Shown here: in pieces, positions 47,095 through 57,285 of the stretch
Numbering within the stretch: position 1 is the stretch's first letter
Layout of the letters: the number at the start of each line of letters is the position of its first letter
Source: Aurantiochytrium sp. KH105
Lineage: Eukaryota > Sar > Bigyra > Thraustochytrida > Thraustochytriidae
NCBI GenBank assembly: GCA_003116975.1
Contig: BGKB01000015.1
Coordinates: 434,001 to 498,000 of the forward strand
DNA length: 64,000 nucleotides
Direction: 5' to 3'
Translations under genes and position numbers: made by a program
Notes under the pieces: generated by a model
Database searches by the model: none
Told to the model about the DNA's origin: nothing
What the model saw: only the letters and a program-made list of their open reading frames with translations

Positions 47095-48986
47095 CCTGCC
47101 TCCTTCACCTGCTCCCTCCTTCACCTGCTCGTGCTCCTCGCTCCCTCCCTCCTCGCGCCGCTGCTCGTGCTCCTGCTCCTCGACCGTGTCGCCTTCTCCA
47201 GAATCGCAATACGGTTTTGCAGCTGCCGCCACAGCCGCAGCTGAGCAGGCAAGATCCAGAGCAGGCGACGTATTCCAGGTCCTCGTGGCGAGGCACGCCG
47301 GCAGTCGCACCTGCAGCTGCAGCCAGGTTGAAGCAAGCTTTGTATCTTCGGGCCAGCTTCGCTATCTTCACCCGCACTGCGCCCCGAGCGAGCGAAGGGC
47401 GGCGCAGGTGTTGGCAGGGAGGGGGCGTGTTTTCCTCGGGCTGGGCTCCGCTCCCTCCGATGCTGGCGAGGTGGGCAGTGACTCGGGAGGCTCACCGCGG
47501 CGGCGCGAGGCATTGTCAACGAGCCCAGGCCCAGAGCCTCGCGGCCGCGGCGTGCAGCGCAGCGGAGGCAGGCGGCAGAGGAGGAGGGACCAGGGGCCGC
47601 GTGCGGGTGACGGTGACGCGGCGGCGGAGGAGGAGGAGGAGAGGTGAAGAAGATGGGGAAGCAGGAGAAGAAGAAGGAGTCTGATAATTATGAAGACGAC
47701 AAGAAGAAGATGGTGAAGAAGATGATGATGATGATCAAGATGAATGATGACGATATGAATGATGCGCTCGCAATGCGGCTGCAGAGCGCGAAGCGAAGCG
47801 ATGCGCACAAGGTGAAGCGATGCAATGCGATGCGAAGCGAAGCGTGTGATCCGATCCGATGCGAAGCGAGGCGAGGCGAGGCGAGACGAGGCGATGTGAT
47901 GCGAGGCGAGGCTGTGCGGTGCGGGGACGACAATGAAAAAGTGACCGCGATCGTGGCGTGACCATCGCGGCGCGAGAACTTCGTAAGGAAGATGCGAGGC
48001 AGGCAGGCGCAAGGGCGTTCATCAGCAAGGGCTCGTCCACGACAGCGACGCGCCCACTTGGGACGACACGAGGCAGAGCAGGACCAGCTGCAGCAGCAGC
48101 AGCTCACATTCCTGGAAGATCAAGTGCGTGCTGCGCTGCGTGTGAGGGGCTTGCTACGAACGCACAAGGCGAGACGAGGCGAGGCAAGGCGAGGCGAGGG
48201 CGAGCAAGCGAGCGATTCTCCTGACTGACGCAAGCGCAGCGCATTCCGACAGAAACTTGCTGTTGCTGCTGCGGTGCTTATCATGATCATGTTGGAACGG
48301 ACAGCCGGACTGAATGTCGAATGTTGTGAAAACGACAAGGGAGGCTCCGCGTTCGTCCCGACTCGTCGGATGTTGACAGGCAAGGTTCCGATGGGCTGTT
48401 CGTCCATGGTCATGCATGCAAGAATTCGCTCCGCGCGCAACCCGTCGACAGCCAGCTAGAATCGGGATCTAGTAGGAGGTCGAGCTACAGCAACAAAGAA
48501 GCAAGCCATTTGAACGGTCGCTCAACAACAGCAAGACCCGTCTTCGCAGCCGGCAGCGGGTCACTCTCGTGTATAAACAGAAGAAAAAGAAGTGAAGACG
48601 CCTCAGTATACAGGCCCTGATTTTTGTTCGCTTGGTTCATGATTTTTTCCCGCCCATCAGCTCATGGGATCTTGTGCGCTACTCATGTTCATCGTCAAGC
48701 TCATGCTCTTGGGGAAGGTCAAGCTCAAGGTCAAGCTCAAGTTCATGCCCATGCCCATGCCGTGATCATGGTCACGCTCATGGCCGGCCGGCTGTAGCCC
48801 GCTTCGTCTTCCTGGGTCGTATGCGCCTGGGACTTTCGCGCTCTCCTAGCCCTAGTTTCTACTAGACCAGTGGACGAGAGCCATAAAACAGAAAAGCCAC
48901 GCCACGCGGCGCCACGCGACGAAACGACACGCCAACGCCAGGCCGCGGGGAAAGGGCGGAGCTGCGCGCGCGCGCGGAGGCGAGCG
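47095..48986. promoter_or_regulatory. 1.9 kb divergent intergenic region
   Basis: It lies between GDH (minus) and EFTUD2 (plus). It contains purine-rich GAAGAAG/GATGATG runs (47640-47760), a GCGA/GCGAT repeat (47787-47912), a shorter copy near 48165-48200 (GGCGAGGCAAGG), and TCAAGCTCA-type repeats near 48694-48745. Frames here are repeat-driven and I see no gene. Confidence 0.5.
47787..47912. repeat. GCGAA/GCGAT degenerate repeat
   Basis: Imperfect pentanucleotide units (gcgaa, gcgat, gcgag, gcaat) run for about 125 bases. Confidence 0.75.
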
Positions 48987-51900
48987 ATGTCGGACGAGCT
49001 GTACGACGAGTTTGGCAACTACATCGGGCCGGAGCTTGACGATAGCGAGTCCGGGTCGTCGGCGTCCGAGTCTGGCGAGGACGACGATGACGAGACCGCC
49101 GCGGGCCAGACGCAGCGACTGAGCGGCACGACCCGTGAGCACGAGGGTGCAGGGTCTGCGGAGGATAAAGGAGACGGAGGGGACGACGGACATGATGACG
49201 AAGACGCTCACATGGGCGACGTCGTGGGGCCCTCTTCGGCAATCGTTCTGCATGAAGACAAAAAATACTATCCCGACGCCGATGAGGTTTATCCGGACGC
49301 CGAAGTCCTTGTCCAGGACGAGGACGCCCAAGGCATCGAAGAGCCCCTCATCAAACCGGTTCAAGTCAAGACTTTCTCCAAGCTCGATGACGATGCACCG
49401 AACTTTCGTTACAGCGTGGATTTTCTCGGATCTCTCATGTCCAGGACCATGCTGATCCGCAACGTTGCGGTGCTGGGTCACCTACACCACGGCAAGTCGA
49501 CCCTCATGGATCTCTTGATCGATACAACATTTGAATCCCCAAAACGATCCACGGCAGCCCGCAAATACGCGCGCGCCTCCCCTCGGTATTGCGATGCGCG
49601 CTTCGACGAGCAAGAGCGTCGACTTTCAATCAAATCGTGCCCGGTGACCATGGCACTTGAGGACGGTCGCGGCAAGACCTTTCTTATCAATGCAATCGAC
49701 TGCCCGGGCCATATTGACTTTGTTGACGAGATGACGGCTGCCGCGCAGGCAGCCGACGGTATTCTCCTCGTGGTGGACGCTGTCGAGGGCCCACTCGTGG
49801 GCACGCGGCGCGCCATTGCGCTTGCTGCGCGACTCGGACTGCCTTTGACGCTTTGCGTCAACAAGATTGATCGTCTCGTGCACGAGCTCAAACTTCCCCC
49901 TTCTGACGCCTACCTCAAATTGCAATATGTCATTGATAATGTCAACGCAGTTATGCGTGAAGAGGGCCGACTTGCACAGACACCCGCCGCCTTCTCCCCG
50001 ACTGCAGGCAATGTATGTTTTGCGTCCGGTGCCGACGGCTACTGCTTTACTTTGGAATCATGGGCTCGCCTTCACCTTCGTCTTCGCGGGCAGACGGGAC
50101 GTGTCGATGCTGCGCAATTCGCAAAGCGTCTCTGGGGCGATCGGTACTTTGACCCATCAACGCGCAAGTTTTCGACACAGGCCGCCTCCGTCACGGGAGG
50201 CCGCCAAGTGCGGTCCTTTGTTCACTTTATTCTGCAGCCGCTCTACAAGTTGTACGCGCAAGTTCTCGGCGAAGAGCCCGAGGATCTCAAGGGCCGACTT
50301 GCGTCTCTGAAAGTGCGTCTCACCGACAAGGAAGTGCACCTCGATCCGCGCCCCTTGCTTCGTCTCGTCATGAAACGTTTTTTTGCCGAAGAAGCAACCT
50401 CCGGAGCAGTCGATGTTCTCGTGCATCACGTCCCAGCACCAGGTTCGGCCGGTAATCAGGGGCGCATCGAGCTTGCGTGCCCTGCGGCGCCGTCAGGGGT
50501 TAAATCCTGCGATGCCGCTGGGCCACTTCGCGCGCATGTTTGCAAGTTATATGCCTCACCCGATGGAACGTCTTTCCGAGCGCTGGCCAAACTTTACAGC
50601 GGATCGCTCCGCGTCGGCCAGCGCGTGCGCGTCCTGGGCGAGGCTTTTCTTACATCAGATCAGGAGGACATGAGCTTGGCCACAATTGACGCGCTGAGCT
50701 TGTGCCAAGCGCGACACCGCATTCTCGTGAACCAGGTTTTTGCGGGTAACTGGGTCCTTATTGAAGGACTTGGGGACCATATCGTCAAGGCCGCCACACT
50801 CATCTCCGAGGACGAGCCGCTTGCTGGTGTCGGCACGGATGCTCTGGCAGAATCAGGTCTGGGAACCTTTGCGCCGCTCAAGTTTGATAGCGCTGCTGTC
50901 ATGAAGCTGGCGCTGGAGCCTGTCAATCCTCCGGATCTGCCCAAAATGTTGCATGGCTTGCGTTGTGTCAATAAGTCGTATCCCCTGTTGCGCACCAAAG
51001 TCGAGGAATCTGGCGAGCACGTCGTTTACGGAACGGGCGAAATGTATCTCGATTGTGTCATGCAAGACCTACGCGAGATGTTTGCCGGCGTGGAAATCAA
51101 GGTTTCGGATCCGATGGTGGCTTTTTGTGAGACTGTGGCAGACACCTCGGCCGTGAAGATGTTCGCCGAAACACCAAACAGCCGCAACCAGTTTACGGCG
51201 ATTGCAACACCACTTGAAAAGGGCTTGGGCACTGCAATCGAGCGCGGTGCGCTGCGGTGGGATGGGGGCCCTGGCCCGCTTGGTGAGGCGCTCGTCCAGG
51301 ATTTTGGCTGGGACAAGCTTGCTGCGCGCTCGCTGTGGGCCTTTGGACCCACGGATAAGGGTCCCAATGTCTTTTTGAACGATACGATGCCAGGCACAGT
51401 GAATCCATCCCACCTCGAGTCTGTTCGCGAGTCGGTCGTGCAGGGATTTCGCTGGGCATCCCGAGAAGGCCCGCTTTGCGATGAGCCAATGCGCGAGGTC
51501 AAATTTAGGATGTTGGGTGCTTCGCTCGCAGAGGAGCCTGTGCACCGAGGTGCTGGCTTTGTCATTCCCACGGTGCGTCGTGTAGCGTACTCTGCATTTC
51601 TTACGGCAGCGCCACGTTTAATGGAGCCCATTTATTCTGTGGAGGTACAGGCCCCGCGAGATTTGGCTGCGGCCATCAATCGCACGCTCAACATGCGCCG
51701 AGGTCGCATTTTCGCAGACGCGATTATCCCAGGGACACCGTTCAGTCTCTTCCATGGCTATCTGCCGGTGATTGACTCGTTTGGCTTCGAGACGGATCTT
51801 CGGACCTACACACACGGCGCCGCCTTTTGCCACCAGTCGTTCGATCATTGGGCGGTGGTGCCCGGCGATCCGATGGACTCCTCGATAGTGATTCGGCCTC

Positions 51901-52154
51901 TGGAAGCGAGCCGGAATCAGGAGCTCGCTCGCGACTTTATGCTCAAGACGCGTCGGCGAAAGGGTCTCCCGGAGGATGTAGCCGTGGCAAAGTACTTTGA
52001 CGATCCGAGCCTGCTCAAGGCCTACGAGCGGGCCATTCGCAGACGGACTGGCGACGCCGACGCTGCTTCGGACTCGGGGTCTTCTTCCGGCTCCGGTTCG
52101 GACTCGGACTCGGACTCGGACTCGAGCTCATCGTCCTCTGCAGGTCGCGTCTGA
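48987..52154 (+). CDS. EFTUD2: U5 snRNP GTPase EFTUD2 (Snu114)
   Basis: This encodes 1055 residues from the ATG at 48987. The start MSDELYDEFGNYIGPELD is the hallmark of this family and is followed by an acidic region (to about 120). The G domain has GHLHHGKST (164-172), DCPGHIDF and CVNKIDR. EF-2-like domains II-V follow, including GTGEMYLDCVMQDLREMF and a C-terminal GYLPVIDSFGFETDLR block. The G1 motif GHLHHGKS is the family-specific form. The tail adds a Ser/Asp run (about 1035-1050) not usual in animal orthologues. The protein regulates the Brr2 helicase during spliceosome activation. Intronless. Confidence 0.95.
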   Translation: MSDELYDEFGNYIGPELDDSESGSSASESGEDDDDETAAGQTQRLSGTTREHEGAGSAEDKGDGGDDGHDDEDAHMGDVVGPSSAIVLHEDKKYYPDADEVYPDAEVLVQDEDAQGIEEPLIKPVQVKTFSKLDDDAPNFRYSVDFLGSLMSRTMLIRNVAVLGHLHHGKSTLMDLLIDTTFESPKRSTAARKYARASPRYCDARFDEQERRLSIKSCPVTMALEDGRGKTFLINAIDCPGHIDFVDEMTAAAQAADGILLVVDAVEGPLVGTRRAIALAARLGLPLTLCVNKIDRLVHELKLPPSDAYLKLQYVIDNVNAVMREEGRLAQTPAAFSPTAGNVCFASGADGYCFTLESWARLHLRLRGQTGRVDAAQFAKRLWGDRYFDPSTRKFSTQAASVTGGRQVRSFVHFILQPLYKLYAQVLGEEPEDLKGRLASLKVRLTDKEVHLDPRPLLRLVMKRFFAEEATSGAVDVLVHHVPAPGSAGNQGRIELACPAAPSGVKSCDAAGPLRAHVCKLYASPDGTSFRALAKLYSGSLRVGQRVRVLGEAFLTSDQEDMSLATIDALSLCQARHRILVNQVFAGNWVLIEGLGDHIVKAATLISEDEPLAGVGTDALAESGLGTFAPLKFDSAAVMKLALEPVNPPDLPKMLHGLRCVNKSYPLLRTKVEESGEHVVYGTGEMYLDCVMQDLREMFAGVEIKVSDPMVAFCETVADTSAVKMFAETPNSRNQFTAIATPLEKGLGTAIERGALRWDGGPGPLGEALVQDFGWDKLAARSLWAFGPTDKGPNVFLNDTMPGTVNPSHLESVRESVVQGFRWASREGPLCDEPMREVKFRMLGASLAEEPVHRGAGFVIPTVRRVAYSAFLTAAPRLMEPIYSVEVQAPRDLAAAINRTLNMRRGRIFADAIIPGTPFSLFHGYLPVIDSFGFETDLRTYTHGAAFCHQSFDHWAVVPGDPMDSSIVIRPLEASRNQELARDFMLKTRRRKGLPEDVAVAKYFDDPSLLKAYERAIRRRTGDADAASDSGSSSGSGSDSDSDSDSSSSSSAGRV

Positions 52155-52457
52155 GCTGCTCTGAATCTGTTATGAATATTGATGGTTCTGAAACGAAGAT
52201 ATCGTCCATGCATGCAGTAGAACATGAATAATCATTGTGATTTGCATTGGGTTGCATGGCCTTTACATTTTTTTCCACCAATCATTACCAATCGGCGTTA
52301 AAAAATAATGAACTTCTTCAGTGAGATGATCGTGCGAATCTCTCTTGTGAACGGAGGCAATTCGCAAAAGCCTGTGCAGCAAACCAGAGCCACGCACGGC
52401 CTGTGTCGCAAAGCAGTACGAACAACAACAACAATAACATTTATTTGTTTCTACTGA
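52155..52457. other. Convergent 3' region, EFTUD2 / WD40-ROC-COR-TIR
   Basis: About 300 bases with AATAAT and TTAAAAAATAATG strings and an AACAACAACAATAACA stretch near 52420. These could support polyadenylation on either strand. Nothing else is seen. Confidence 0.4.
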
Positions 52458-55400
52458 TCAGCGGGCGGTCCTGATGCGCTCGATGAGCTCCTTGTAAAAG
52501 GCCTCTGCCAGGTACAGGCGACGCTGGAAAGGCATGGACTCCGTCTCCTTGAAGAGATGCTTGGCCGATGCCGGAGCAGCATCAATGTATGCGGAGAAAG
52601 GGGCAAAACCGATGCGGCTTGGGTCGCTCTCGTGCACAACTAAAATAGGCTTCTCCTCTTGTTGCGCCGTTTGCAGCTCCATTTTCACGGCGTCGGAGAA
52701 CACCGTCTTGGAAAGGAAGAGCAAGTAACACTTGGACTTGCGAATGCCTCGCTTCATGGCATCCTCTGCGAGGTTGCCCTCGGTCTCCTGGTCAACCCAG
52801 ACATGAAGTCCACGATTGCGAAGCTTTTCCGCCATAAGATTGCAAGCATCGCCTGCGTCAACTTGACGATGACTCAGAAAGACGTGGTATTCAAGCCCAG
52901 CAGCCAGCGGGATATTCGCCCTTTCCACAGTCCCCGTGTCCTTTTCGTCTTCGGTCAGCGAACCATCCTCGAAGAAAAGGTCAAAATCGGCGACAGGAAT
53001 GTTGCCAACGCCAACTGACGCGACTTTGGCAGCCTTGGTCTCGCGAGAATGGACCAAGTTATCGTATTCGACGCGCACTGAAGGATCACGGGGTGACTGC
53101 AGATGCAGTTGCCAGGGCAGATCCTTGAAGACGGCGTCACGAGCGCCGCGAAACATACTAATGAGCGTTTTCAGGGTGCTGGCAGGAATCTCCGTTCCGG
53201 GGACCATGATGAGCCGAATCTGGTCGCCCACCTCCTCCAGCGCAAACTCTGACAGATCAAAACGAATGATAGCCTGGTGGCCTGCGAGGCGCGGGGCACC
53301 CCACCGCGTGCTCAGGTCGCCGCTGTGCTTGGCGCAAAGCGAGAGAAGACGCGCAAAGACACCGTCGGGAAGAAAGAACTCGGAAAAGTCCAACACGCAG
53401 GTGAGCCCGCTCTGAACGCTTGCAACGTCTTGTTCGAGTTTGCGGTCCGTCGAGTTCTTGAGCAGACTGCTCACCAAGAAAAGCGTTTCGTCTTGGCGGC
53501 CCCTCGTCAGCGCCTCTTCTGGAAACGCCCAGTTTGACATCAGCATCGTCTCATCCATGAACGCCCGCAGATAGTCGACTTCTTCGTCATCCCACAGAAA
53601 CCTCAACAGACTGAGCGTGGCGATGCCGCGTTTGCGCAGCACCGCAAAGTCCTTTCTGAGCCCAGCATTCTGCAGTTCGCGATTGTATCGCATCTGCTTG
53701 ACGTGGATCTTGTCCGCAATCACGCGCGAAAGCTTGTCCAGGAGCCACTGCGGATTCAATATGACCTTGTCGTGCAAGGTGTCTGTTGCGCGGAGATGGA
53801 CGAGCATGCCGAGCTCGTGGAAGAAGCTCAAGAGCTCGTCGGTCTGATCACCGGCGTGGTACTTGGTCGCGAGTTCTTGCACTGTATCAAATGGCACATG
53901 ATCGCGGTCCAGCTTCAGCAGGTCGTCCAACACCTTGAGCCAGCGCAGCGAGATCTTCCGCGAGACGGCCTCGAGCGACGATGCGCTTGCTTCGACAGCA
54001 GCGCGCAATTTTGAGGCACGATTTGGCTCGGGGCTCATGTTGTCAATAGGAAAGAAGCTTAAGCTTGCTATCGAGTTTGGCACGATGTTATCGTTTTCGT
54101 CCACAGACAGATTTTCGACGAGGATCTCCTCCACCTCGTTGGCGTCAACTGCCGTCTGGTCATAGTGTGTGCCTACCAGAATAATGGGTGCAGCTGGCGC
54201 ATGCAGCTTGATCGAGTTGAGCCAAAAGGAAAGGTACTTCAAGGCTTCCTCCTGCTTGATGAGGAGTTCCTGCATGTCAAAGACGACCATATAGACGCCA
54301 CCCTCGCGCGTGAGGAAAATGTGGTGCAGCGCGTAAAAGACGTCCTGACCTGCATAGTCCCAGATCGTAAAGATGATCTTCTGGCCCGACTGCGTCTTGC
54401 CGGCCATGTTCCTGATCTCCGCCATGTCGAATCGTCGCGCCACCTCGGCCTCGGGCACCAGTTCCACCTGCACATCTGCCGCGAAAGGCCGCGCCGCAGA
54501 AGAACGTCGGCGTCCAAAGACGACATTCGAAATGCCTTGGGAGACGCGCTTGGGCAGCGATTGCCTCTTCTTGCTTCTGGGTCGCTCCGCTTGCACGGCC
54601 ATGCGCAGCGCCGCCACGCGGTACGCCTGGCGTTCAAACCCGCTGTCGAGGTCCTTGATCTCCTCCCAGGACTCTGCATCGGTGCGCTTGAGCTCGACGC
54701 CCACCGTCGAGATGTGCTCCGCCACGGGCGGTATGCCCAGCAGCGAGCGCACCACGGACGTCTTGCCGGCGGCGCCCTGGCCGACGACCATGAGCTTGCA
54801 GCGGCCCAGCTCCGCGGGGTCCCCGTTCGCCAGCGCCGCCTGGAGCGCCTCCTTCGCCGCCGCAGTCGTCGCGGGCCCGCCGAGCACGTCCTCGATGGGC
54901 CGCACGGCCTCCGTGCCCCTCAGCACGCGCGTCGAGGCGCCCGTCTCCGCGTCCCAGATGCGCACGCTCCTGTCGGCAGTTCTTATGATGTTGCCAGATC
55001 CGCTCACGATCTCCGACCCCAAGAGAGAGACCGAGTTCACAAAGTCCGAGTGTCCTTGCAAGACGTGCAGCGCGTCTCCGCTGCGCGCGTCCCAGAGTCT
55101 GACCGTCTTGTCGTAGGACCCGCTCACGATGCGGTCTTCCTCGAGCGCGACAGAGCGCACCAAGCGGGTGTGTCCTTCGAGGACGCGGACGAGCTGGAAG
55201 GAAGGCACGGCGTAGACCCTCACCTTCTTGTCGTCGGACCCGCTCACCATGCGCTGCGCGTCGATCGCGACCGCTCTGACCTCGTCTGTCGCCTCCGTGA
55301 GGACGTGGCGTGGGCCGCCGCTGGCCCGGTCGAAGACGCGCACGGTCTTGCCTTTCAACCCGGCCACGAGCAGGTTCTCGTGGGCGGCAACGCTCCAGAC

Positions 55401-55784
55401 CCCCGCCCCGGCGTCGATCCTCAAGGTCTCTCGGCCGCTGATCTTGTCCCAGACGCAGACGGTCTCGTCGCTGTACCCGCCGGAGATGATCTCGTTGCCG
55501 TCGAAGATGACGCTCAAGACATTGCCGGTGTGGCCCTGGAGGGCGTGCAGGACGGAGGCGGTGGCCAGGTCAATCAGCAAGAGGCCGCCTGCGTCAGTCC
55601 CCACGGCGGCGAGGTTGCCCTGCACGGCCACTGTGTTGGCCTCTTTGTTGTTGGGCATCTTCATCTCCAAGACGAGGGCGCCGTCCTTCTTGCTCCATGC
55701 TCGTAAGAAGCCGTCCAAGCTGGCGGCCAGCACGAGGTCGGCGGACTGCGCGACGCCCCACACGCGGCCTTCGATGCGGCCCAT
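52458..55784 (-). CDS. WD40-ROC-COR-TIR protein (ROCO-type signalling receptor)
   Basis: This encodes 1108 residues, intronless. Residues 1-290 are about seven WD40 repeats (LQGHTGNVLSVIFDGNEIISGGYSDETVCVWD-type units, each ending in a WD or YA). Residues 325-585 form a ROC/Miro-like GTPase: P-loop GQGAAGKT (335-342), G3 DYAGQ (476-480) and G4 GTHYD (538-542). It carries an insertion of about 100 residues with a basic RSKKRQSLPKR stretch. A COR-like dimerisation domain covers about 610-950. A TIR-type domain starts at EYHVFLSHRQVDAG (965-978) and runs to about 1075; E1036 in VKMELQTA sits where catalytic glutamate lies in NADase TIRs. The build suggests a sensor, nucleotide switch and effector. 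Function is inferred. Confidence 0.75.
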   Translation of the reverse strand: MGRIEGRVWGVAQSADLVLAASLDGFLRAWSKKDGALVLEMKMPNNKEANTVAVQGNLAAVGTDAGGLLLIDLATASVLHALQGHTGNVLSVIFDGNEIISGGYSDETVCVWDKISGRETLRIDAGAGVWSVAAHENLLVAGLKGKTVRVFDRASGGPRHVLTEATDEVRAVAIDAQRMVSGSDDKKVRVYAVPSFQLVRVLEGHTRLVRSVALEEDRIVSGSYDKTVRLWDARSGDALHVLQGHSDFVNSVSLLGSEIVSGSGNIIRTADRSVRIWDAETGASTRVLRGTEAVRPIEDVLGGPATTAAAKEALQAALANGDPAELGRCKLMVVGQGAAGKTSVVRSLLGIPPVAEHISTVGVELKRTDAESWEEIKDLDSGFERQAYRVAALRMAVQAERPRSKKRQSLPKRVSQGISNVVFGRRRSSAARPFAADVQVELVPEAEVARRFDMAEIRNMAGKTQSGQKIIFTIWDYAGQDVFYALHHIFLTREGGVYMVVFDMQELLIKQEEALKYLSFWLNSIKLHAPAAPIILVGTHYDQTAVDANEVEEILVENLSVDENDNIVPNSIASLSFFPIDNMSPEPNRASKLRAAVEASASSLEAVSRKISLRWLKVLDDLLKLDRDHVPFDTVQELATKYHAGDQTDELLSFFHELGMLVHLRATDTLHDKVILNPQWLLDKLSRVIADKIHVKQMRYNRELQNAGLRKDFAVLRKRGIATLSLLRFLWDDEEVDYLRAFMDETMLMSNWAFPEEALTRGRQDETLFLVSSLLKNSTDRKLEQDVASVQSGLTCVLDFSEFFLPDGVFARLLSLCAKHSGDLSTRWGAPRLAGHQAIIRFDLSEFALEEVGDQIRLIMVPGTEIPASTLKTLISMFRGARDAVFKDLPWQLHLQSPRDPSVRVEYDNLVHSRETKAAKVASVGVGNIPVADFDLFFEDGSLTEDEKDTGTVERANIPLAAGLEYHVFLSHRQVDAGDACNLMAEKLRNRGLHVWVDQETEGNLAEDAMKRGIRKSKCYLLFLSKTVFSDAVKMELQTAQQEEKPILVVHESDPSRIGFAPFSAYIDAAPASAKHLFKETESMPFQRRLYLAEAFYKELIERIRTAR

Positions 55785-57078
55785 GGCGGCAATGGCGGCG
55801 AGGGGAGCGAGGGCGGGCGGGCAAGAGACGCGAAGAGGCGCCGCGAGCGAGCAGGTGCGGCGGAGAGGGGGCGCGAAAGCAGAAAGAGAGGCGGAGGGGA
55901 AGGGCGCGAGGGGAGAGCCTGGCTGGGCTGGCTGCTGATGCGATGATGCGGACTTGGCGCGTTCTCTGCGGAGGCGCGCGCAGACGGAGCGTGTCGCGAC
56001 GGCGCCCGCGCGGAGGGGGGAAAGGGGGGGGGGGAGGGAGGGGGTTGCTGGCTTGCGCCTTGCGCGCCTGCCTGCCTACCACGCGGTCGTGCGCGCGCGA
56101 GGGCGAGAGCGAAAGGTGTTTGTGCAAAAAAGAAATATATGCCAGCGCGTGCCGTGTACACGGCTGCACACCCGGCTTTCCTTTCCTTTTCCGTGCACGA
56201 TATCAAACAGCTCGTGAGCAGAGTGAGCAAGCCTCGGAAAGCTGCGCAGAGCGAAGGGAGGGGGGGCGTAGTATACTATAATCTTATTGTGGGATGAGGC
56301 GAATGGCGAGAGCGCGGAACACAACCTCATCTCTCAAGGTGCCTCCATTCATTAAAATTTATCTGGTTTGTACTCACAAGAAGCGCGCCTTTTTCTATAA
56401 AATGACAGATAATTGGACCACGCAGGGAAAGAGAAGAAGGACGAGCAGGTTTACCACAAATTCTTCTTTGCTGAAAGATTCTGCCACTTCACGACATGGA
56501 CGTTGCACAAATGGTTGCAGTAGTGCTAAGAGTCTGCTGACTCAAAGACGGCTGCATCTTGGTCACTCGATCAGATCGTCAACCTTGTGTGTTCGGTAGA
56601 CTCAAGCGGCGACGTCGATGTCATGCCATCATCACACAAAATTTCAAGCGTCTCGACATTGGGCAACATCACAAACGGCGATGCGCACCAATCTTGACCG
56701 AGGAGCGAAAAAAATGAAAGCAGCCCAAGGCCAAGCAATAAAATTAAAGGCAGGCTCAAAACCTAAAGCTTCCATTACTTTTTGCCTCAACTTTCACAAT
56801 TTACCGCGTTGCGTTTCCTCGCCGCCGCCGCCAACCTGATCCTCGCCTGCCTGCTTGCTTGCCTGCCTGTCAAGTGTTGGCTCTCACAATCTCGTCCCAC
56901 TGGTTCCCACTAGTTCCCCATCCGTTCCCTCTTGGTTCCCTACCAATTCCTCGGCGGTTCCGCCCTCCCTCGCCGCCGCCGCCGCCGCCGCGCGCCGGAC
57001 CCCCGCGTACCCTAACCCTCCCCTCTTCTCCCCCGGAGGCGGCGCAAGGCGCGGCTTTCGCCGAGGGCCCGGGGCGCG

Positions 57079-57136
57079 CGCAAGTGCGGAATGGCGGCGG
57101 CGCAAGTGCGGAATGGCCCGGCGCAAGTGCGGAATG
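57079..57136 (+). promoter_or_regulatory. Triple 16-base motif upstream of RPL10
   Basis: The motif gcgcaagtgcggaatg occurs at 57079, 57100 and 57121, exactly 21 bases apart (two helical turns), ending about 150 bases before the RPL10 ATG. Conservation is complete inside the 16 bases while the 5-base spacers differ, so it looks like a clustered factor-binding site. Confidence 0.55.
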
Positions 57137-57160
57137 CGCGGCCACCCGCGGCGGGCGGCG

Positions 57161-57184
57161 CAGGCAGGCAGGCAGGCAGGCAGG
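57161..57184. repeat. GGCA tetranucleotide array
   Basis: About six CAGG/GGCA units 100 bases upstream of the RPL10 ATG. Confidence 0.85.
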
Positions 57185-57285
57185 GGCGGGAGGCAGCAGG
57201 CAGAGAGAGAGAAGGCAGCGCGAGCAGAGCAGAGCCGAGTCAGCCTGCCGCCAGGACCGCCGAGAGAGACCGCTCGCACGCAACC

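Larger units (their letters stand above)
55785..57285. promoter_or_regulatory. 1.5 kb divergent promoter, WD40-ROC-COR-TIR / RPL10
   Basis: It includes homopurine G-runs (56015-56040), a GGTTCCC-type repeat cluster (about 56905-56965), three copies of a 16-base motif (57079-57136) and a GGCA array (57161-57184). No gene is supported. Confidence 0.55.

Noticed and set aside
57003..57018. Telomere-like CCCTAACCCT string
   Set aside because: Only about one and a half units, in the middle of a gene-dense region. A chance match.
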